In this document: positions 60,419-64,000 of the stretch, one piece after another
Position numbering within the stretch: position 1 is the first letter of the stretch
Layout of the letters: every line of letters begins with the position of its first letter
NCBI GenBank assembly: GCA_037013495.1
Contig: CM072801.1
Location: forward strand, 30,182,001 to 30,246,000
Origin: Hippophae tibetana
Lineage: Eukaryota > Streptophyta > Magnoliopsida > Rosales > Elaeagnaceae
Direction of reading: 5' to 3'
DNA: 64,000 nt
Translations under genes and position numbers: made by a program
The notes under the pieces: generated by a model
The model's database searches: none
Seen by the model: only the letters and a program-made list of their open reading frames with translations
What the model was told of the DNA's origin: nothing

Positions 60419-63400
60419 GTTGGATACATCTCATTGCATTGTTTTCAGTTCTTGTTCTTTTGGGTTCCAATTTGATCATCTTAACCCTTTTGTAAGAAAT
60501 TTACTCATTCTTAATCCTTCGAGTTCCTATTTTTTTCGCCTAAAGGTTCCGCATCATTTGGTATCAAAACCTTGGTTGCTGAAAATATGGTATCTATCTT
60601 CATATTTTCATTTTTTGAATTTTACATTTAAAAAGGCTTTGTCCATTTAATTTTCTATGCTTTCATAAGGAACAAACCACTAAGAAAGAGAGATATTTGT
60701 ATAACAAGTCTTGTGTTTTCTTACATTTTTGTAGTCATTATTTTGTCTTTCGACTTAATTTCCTAGTTTTATTTAAATTCTTTTTAACTTTTTCTTGTTT
60801 TGTGTTTTCTGTGTGCAACCTATTTTTGCTTTTGAAAGAAACAATAGAGCTACTGCATTTCGTAGTTTCAAGAAAAACTAGGTTATTAATATCGGTGGCA
60901 ATATTAAACTATTGTAACTTTTAATTCGTGCATCGAAATGACTATTGTACTGTATCAAATCGTAGCTCTTTCGATTCCTAAAAACATACTTCAAGAATAG
61001 TTTAGTTATCAGCATTTTTTTAGCCATAATTACTTTGTTTACACTACTTTCCAACCTCTAAAAGATAGGTGGCATCTCATTGCATTGTTTTCAGTTCTTG
61101 TTCTTTTGGGTTCCAATTTGATCATCTTAACCCATTTCGAAGCAATTTACTCATTCTTAATCCTTTTAGTTCATATGTTGTTCCCCTAAAGGTTCGGCAT
61201 CATTTGGTATCAAAGCCTTTGTTGCTGAAAATATGTTATCTATGTTCTTATATTTATTTTTTGAATTTTACATTTAAAAAAACTTTGTCCATTGAATTTT
61301 CTGTGTTTTCATTAGACACAAATCACAAAGAAAGATAGATATTTGTATACCATACCTTGTGTTTTCTTTTAATTTTGTTGTCATTATTTTGTCTTTCGAT
61401 TTCATTTCCTTCCCTTCTTTAAATTCTTTGTACCTTTTTCTTGTGTCATGTTTTCTGTGTTCAATCTGTTTTTTTATTGAAAGAAACTATAGAGATACTA
61501 CAGTTCATAGTTTCATGAAAAACAAGGTCATTAATATCGGTGGCAATATTAAAATATTGTAACTTTTATATCGTGCATCGAAATGACTATTATAATGTTG
61601 CAAATAGCAACTCTTTCGATTCCTAAAAAGACATTGAAAGAATAGTTTAGTTATCGGTATTTTTTTAGCAATAATTACTTTGTTTACACTACTTTCCAAC
61701 CTCTAAAAGGTTGGTGCATCTCATTGCATTGTTTTTAGTTCTTGTTCTTTTGGGTTCCAATTTGATCATCTTAACCCTTTTGTAGGAAACTTACTCATTA
61801 TTAATGCTTCGAATTCCTATGTTGTTCCCCTAAAGGTTCCACATCATTTGGTATCAAAACCTTGGTTGCTGAAAATATGGTAGTTATCTTCATATTTTCA
61901 TTTTTGGAATTTTACATTTAAAAAGACTTTGTACATTTAGTTTTCTTTGCTTTCATAAGGAACAAACCACAAAGAAAGAGAGATATTTGTATAACAAGTC
62001 TTGTGTTTTCTTACAATTTTGTAGTCATTATTTTGTCTTTCAACTTAATTTCCTAGTTTTAGTTAAATTCTTTGTACCTTTTTCTTGTTTTATGTTTTCT
62101 GTGTGCAACCAATTTTTGCATTTGAAAGAAACAATAGAGCTACTGCATTTCGTAGTTTCAAGAAAAACTAGATTATTAATATCGGTGGAAATATTAAACT
62201 ATTGTAACTTTTAATTCGTGCATCGAAATGGCTATGGTACTGTATCAAATCGTAGCTCTTTCGATTCCTAAAAAGAAACTACAAGAATAGATTAGTTATC
62301 GGCATTTTTTTAGCCATAATTACTTTGTTTACACTACTTTCCAACCTCTAAAAGGTTGGTGGCATCTCATTGCAATGTTTTCAGTTCTTGTTCTTTTGGG
62401 TTCAATTTGATCATCTTAACCCTTTTCTAAGAAATTTACACATTCTTAATCCTTCGAGTTCCTATGTTGTTCCCCTAAAGGTTCCGCATCATTTGGTATC
62501 AAAACCTTGGTTGTTTAAAATATGGTAGCTATCTTCACATTTTCATTTTTTGAATTTTAAATTTAAAAAGACTTTGTCCATTTAATTTTCTTTGCTTTCA
62601 TAAGGAACAAACCACAAAGAAAGAGAGATATTTGTATAACAAGTCTTGTGTTTTCTTACAATTTTGTAGTCATTATTTTGTCTTTCGACTTAATTTCCTA
62701 GTTTTATTTAAATTCTTTTTACCTTTTTCTTGTTTTATGTTTTCTGTGTGCAACCTATTTTTGCTTTTGAAAGAAACAATAGAGCTACTGCATTTCGTAG
62801 TTTCAAGAAAAACTAGGTTATTAATATCGGTGGCAATATTAAACTATTGTAACTTTTAATTCGTGCATCGAAATTACTATTTTACTGTATCAAATCGTAG
62901 CTCTTTCGATTCCTAAAAACATACTGCAAGAATAGTTTAGTTATCTGCATTTTTTTAGCCATAATTACTTTGTTTACACTACTTTCCAACCTCTAATAGA
63001 TTGGTGGCATCTCATTTCGTTGTTTTCAGTTCTTGTTCTTTTGGGTTCCAATTTGATCATCTTAAGCCATTTCGAAGCAATTTACTCATTCTTAATCCTT
63101 TGAGTTCATATGTTGTTCCCCTAATGGTTCGACATCATTTGGTATCAAAGCCTTTGTTGCTGAAAATATGATATCTATGTTCTTATATTTATTTTTTGAA
63201 TTTTACATTTAAAAAAACTTTGTCCATTGAATTTTCTGTGTTTTCATTAGACAAAAATCACAAAGAAAGATAGATATTTGTATACCAAGTCTTTTGTTTT
63301 CTTTTAATTTTTTTGTCATCATTTTGTCTTTCGATTTCATTTCCTTTCTTTCTTTAAATTCTTTGTACCTTTTTCTTGTGTCATGTTTTCTGTGTTCAAT

Positions 63401-64000
63401 TTTTTTTTTTATTGAAAGAAACTATAGAGATACTACAGTTCATAGTTTCAAGAAAAACAAGGTCATTAATATCGGTGGCAATATTAAAATATTGTAACTT
63501 TTATATCGTGCATCGAAATGACTATTATAATGTAGCAAATAGCAACTATTTCGATTCCTAAAAAGACATTGAAAGAATAGTTTAGTTATCGGCATTTTTT
63601 TAGCAATAATTACTTTGTTTACACTACTTTCCAACCTCTAAAAGGTTGGTGGCATCTCATTGCATTGTTTTCAGTTCTTGTTCTTGTGGGTTCCAATTTG
63701 ATCATCTTAACCCTTTTGTAAGAAATTTACTCATTCTTAATCCTTCGAATTCCTATGTTGTTCCCCTAAAGGTTCCGCATCATTTGGTATCAAAACCTTG
63801 GTTACTGAAAATATGGTAGCTATCTTCATATTTTCATTTTTTGAATTTTACATTTAAAAAGGCTTTGTCCATTTAATTTTCTATGCTTTCATAAGGAACA
63901 AACCACTAAGAAAGAGAGATATTTGTATAACAAGTCTTGTGTTTTCTTACATTTTTGTAGTCATTATTTTGTCTTTCGACTTAATTTCCTAGTTTTATTT

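Larger units (their letters stand above)
48654..64000. repeat. Right satellite array, ~645-bp monomer, about 24 copies
   Basis: Continuation of the same array. Anchors lie near 48909 B, 49556 B, 50205 A, 50849 B, 51497 A, 52136 B, 52785 B, 53432 A, a damaged copy at 53978, 54607 B, 55256 B, 55904 A, 56546 B, 57196 B, 57841 A, 58487 B, 59131 B/A, 59774 B/A, 60419 B, 61070 A, 61714 B, 62358 B, 63004 A and 63649 B. The main order is B-B-A, giving a period of about 1935 bp. The array runs off the window end. No gene is seen. Confidence 0.97.

Noticed and set aside
48721-63634. Similar short open frames in the right satellite
   Set aside because: Same reason as on the left: identical frames recur with the repeat and no coding constraint is visible.

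Overview
The window comes from the nuclear genome of a flowering plant. It holds no host gene that I can support. It consists of one very AT-rich tandem satellite with a monomer of about 645 bp, interrupted once by a complete 13.6 kb LTR retrotransposon. The plant assignment rests on the retrotransposon: it is an Athila-like Ty3/gypsy element with a DLGAS protease motif, an FMDD reverse transcriptase box, a primer site matching tRNA-Asp, long LTRs and no chromodomain. I cannot name the species.

Layout: 1-35010 is satellite, about 54 monomers. 35011-48653 is the retrotransposon on the minus strand, flanked by a 5-bp target duplication GAGTT at 35006-35010 and 48654-48658. 48654-64000 is satellite again, about 24 monomers. 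Removing the element and one duplication copy restores an exact 644-bp monomer spacing, so the element entered a pre-existing array. Two monomer classes, A and B, can be told apart by eye. The first 9.4 kb is mostly B-A dimers. After that B-B-A trimers become common. From about 17.8 to 30.1 kb the array is built of nearly identical higher-order units (1289, 1936, 3225 and 4514 bp spacings), a sign of recent amplification. On the right the B-B-A order dominates, with several chimeric or deleted monomers.

The retrotransposon reads from right to left. In order it has: the 5' LTR (46636-48653) with a TATA box, a palindrome containing two TGACGTCA boxes and a 36-bp minisatellite upstream of the TATA; the tRNA-Asp primer site; a leader with two tandem hairpins whose stems covary; a first gag gene, dead; a short spacer; a second, different gag fused to protease, reverse transcriptase, RNase H and integrase in one 1612-codon frame; an in-frame stop that cuts off the integrase C-terminal module; a 1.9 kb non-coding 3' region with clustered hairpins and two polypurine/hairpin modules; and the 3' LTR (35011-37002). 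The LTRs differ by only about a dozen substitutions outside repeat-length changes, so the insertion is fairly young.

The most unusual points are the two non-identical gag genes in one element, each followed by the same hairpin pair; the covarying leader hairpins; and a conserved initiator-tRNA-Met primer-site-like motif in the satellite monomers, which suggests a retroelement origin for the satellite. The many short open frames in the satellite are repeat shadows and are not annotated as genes.
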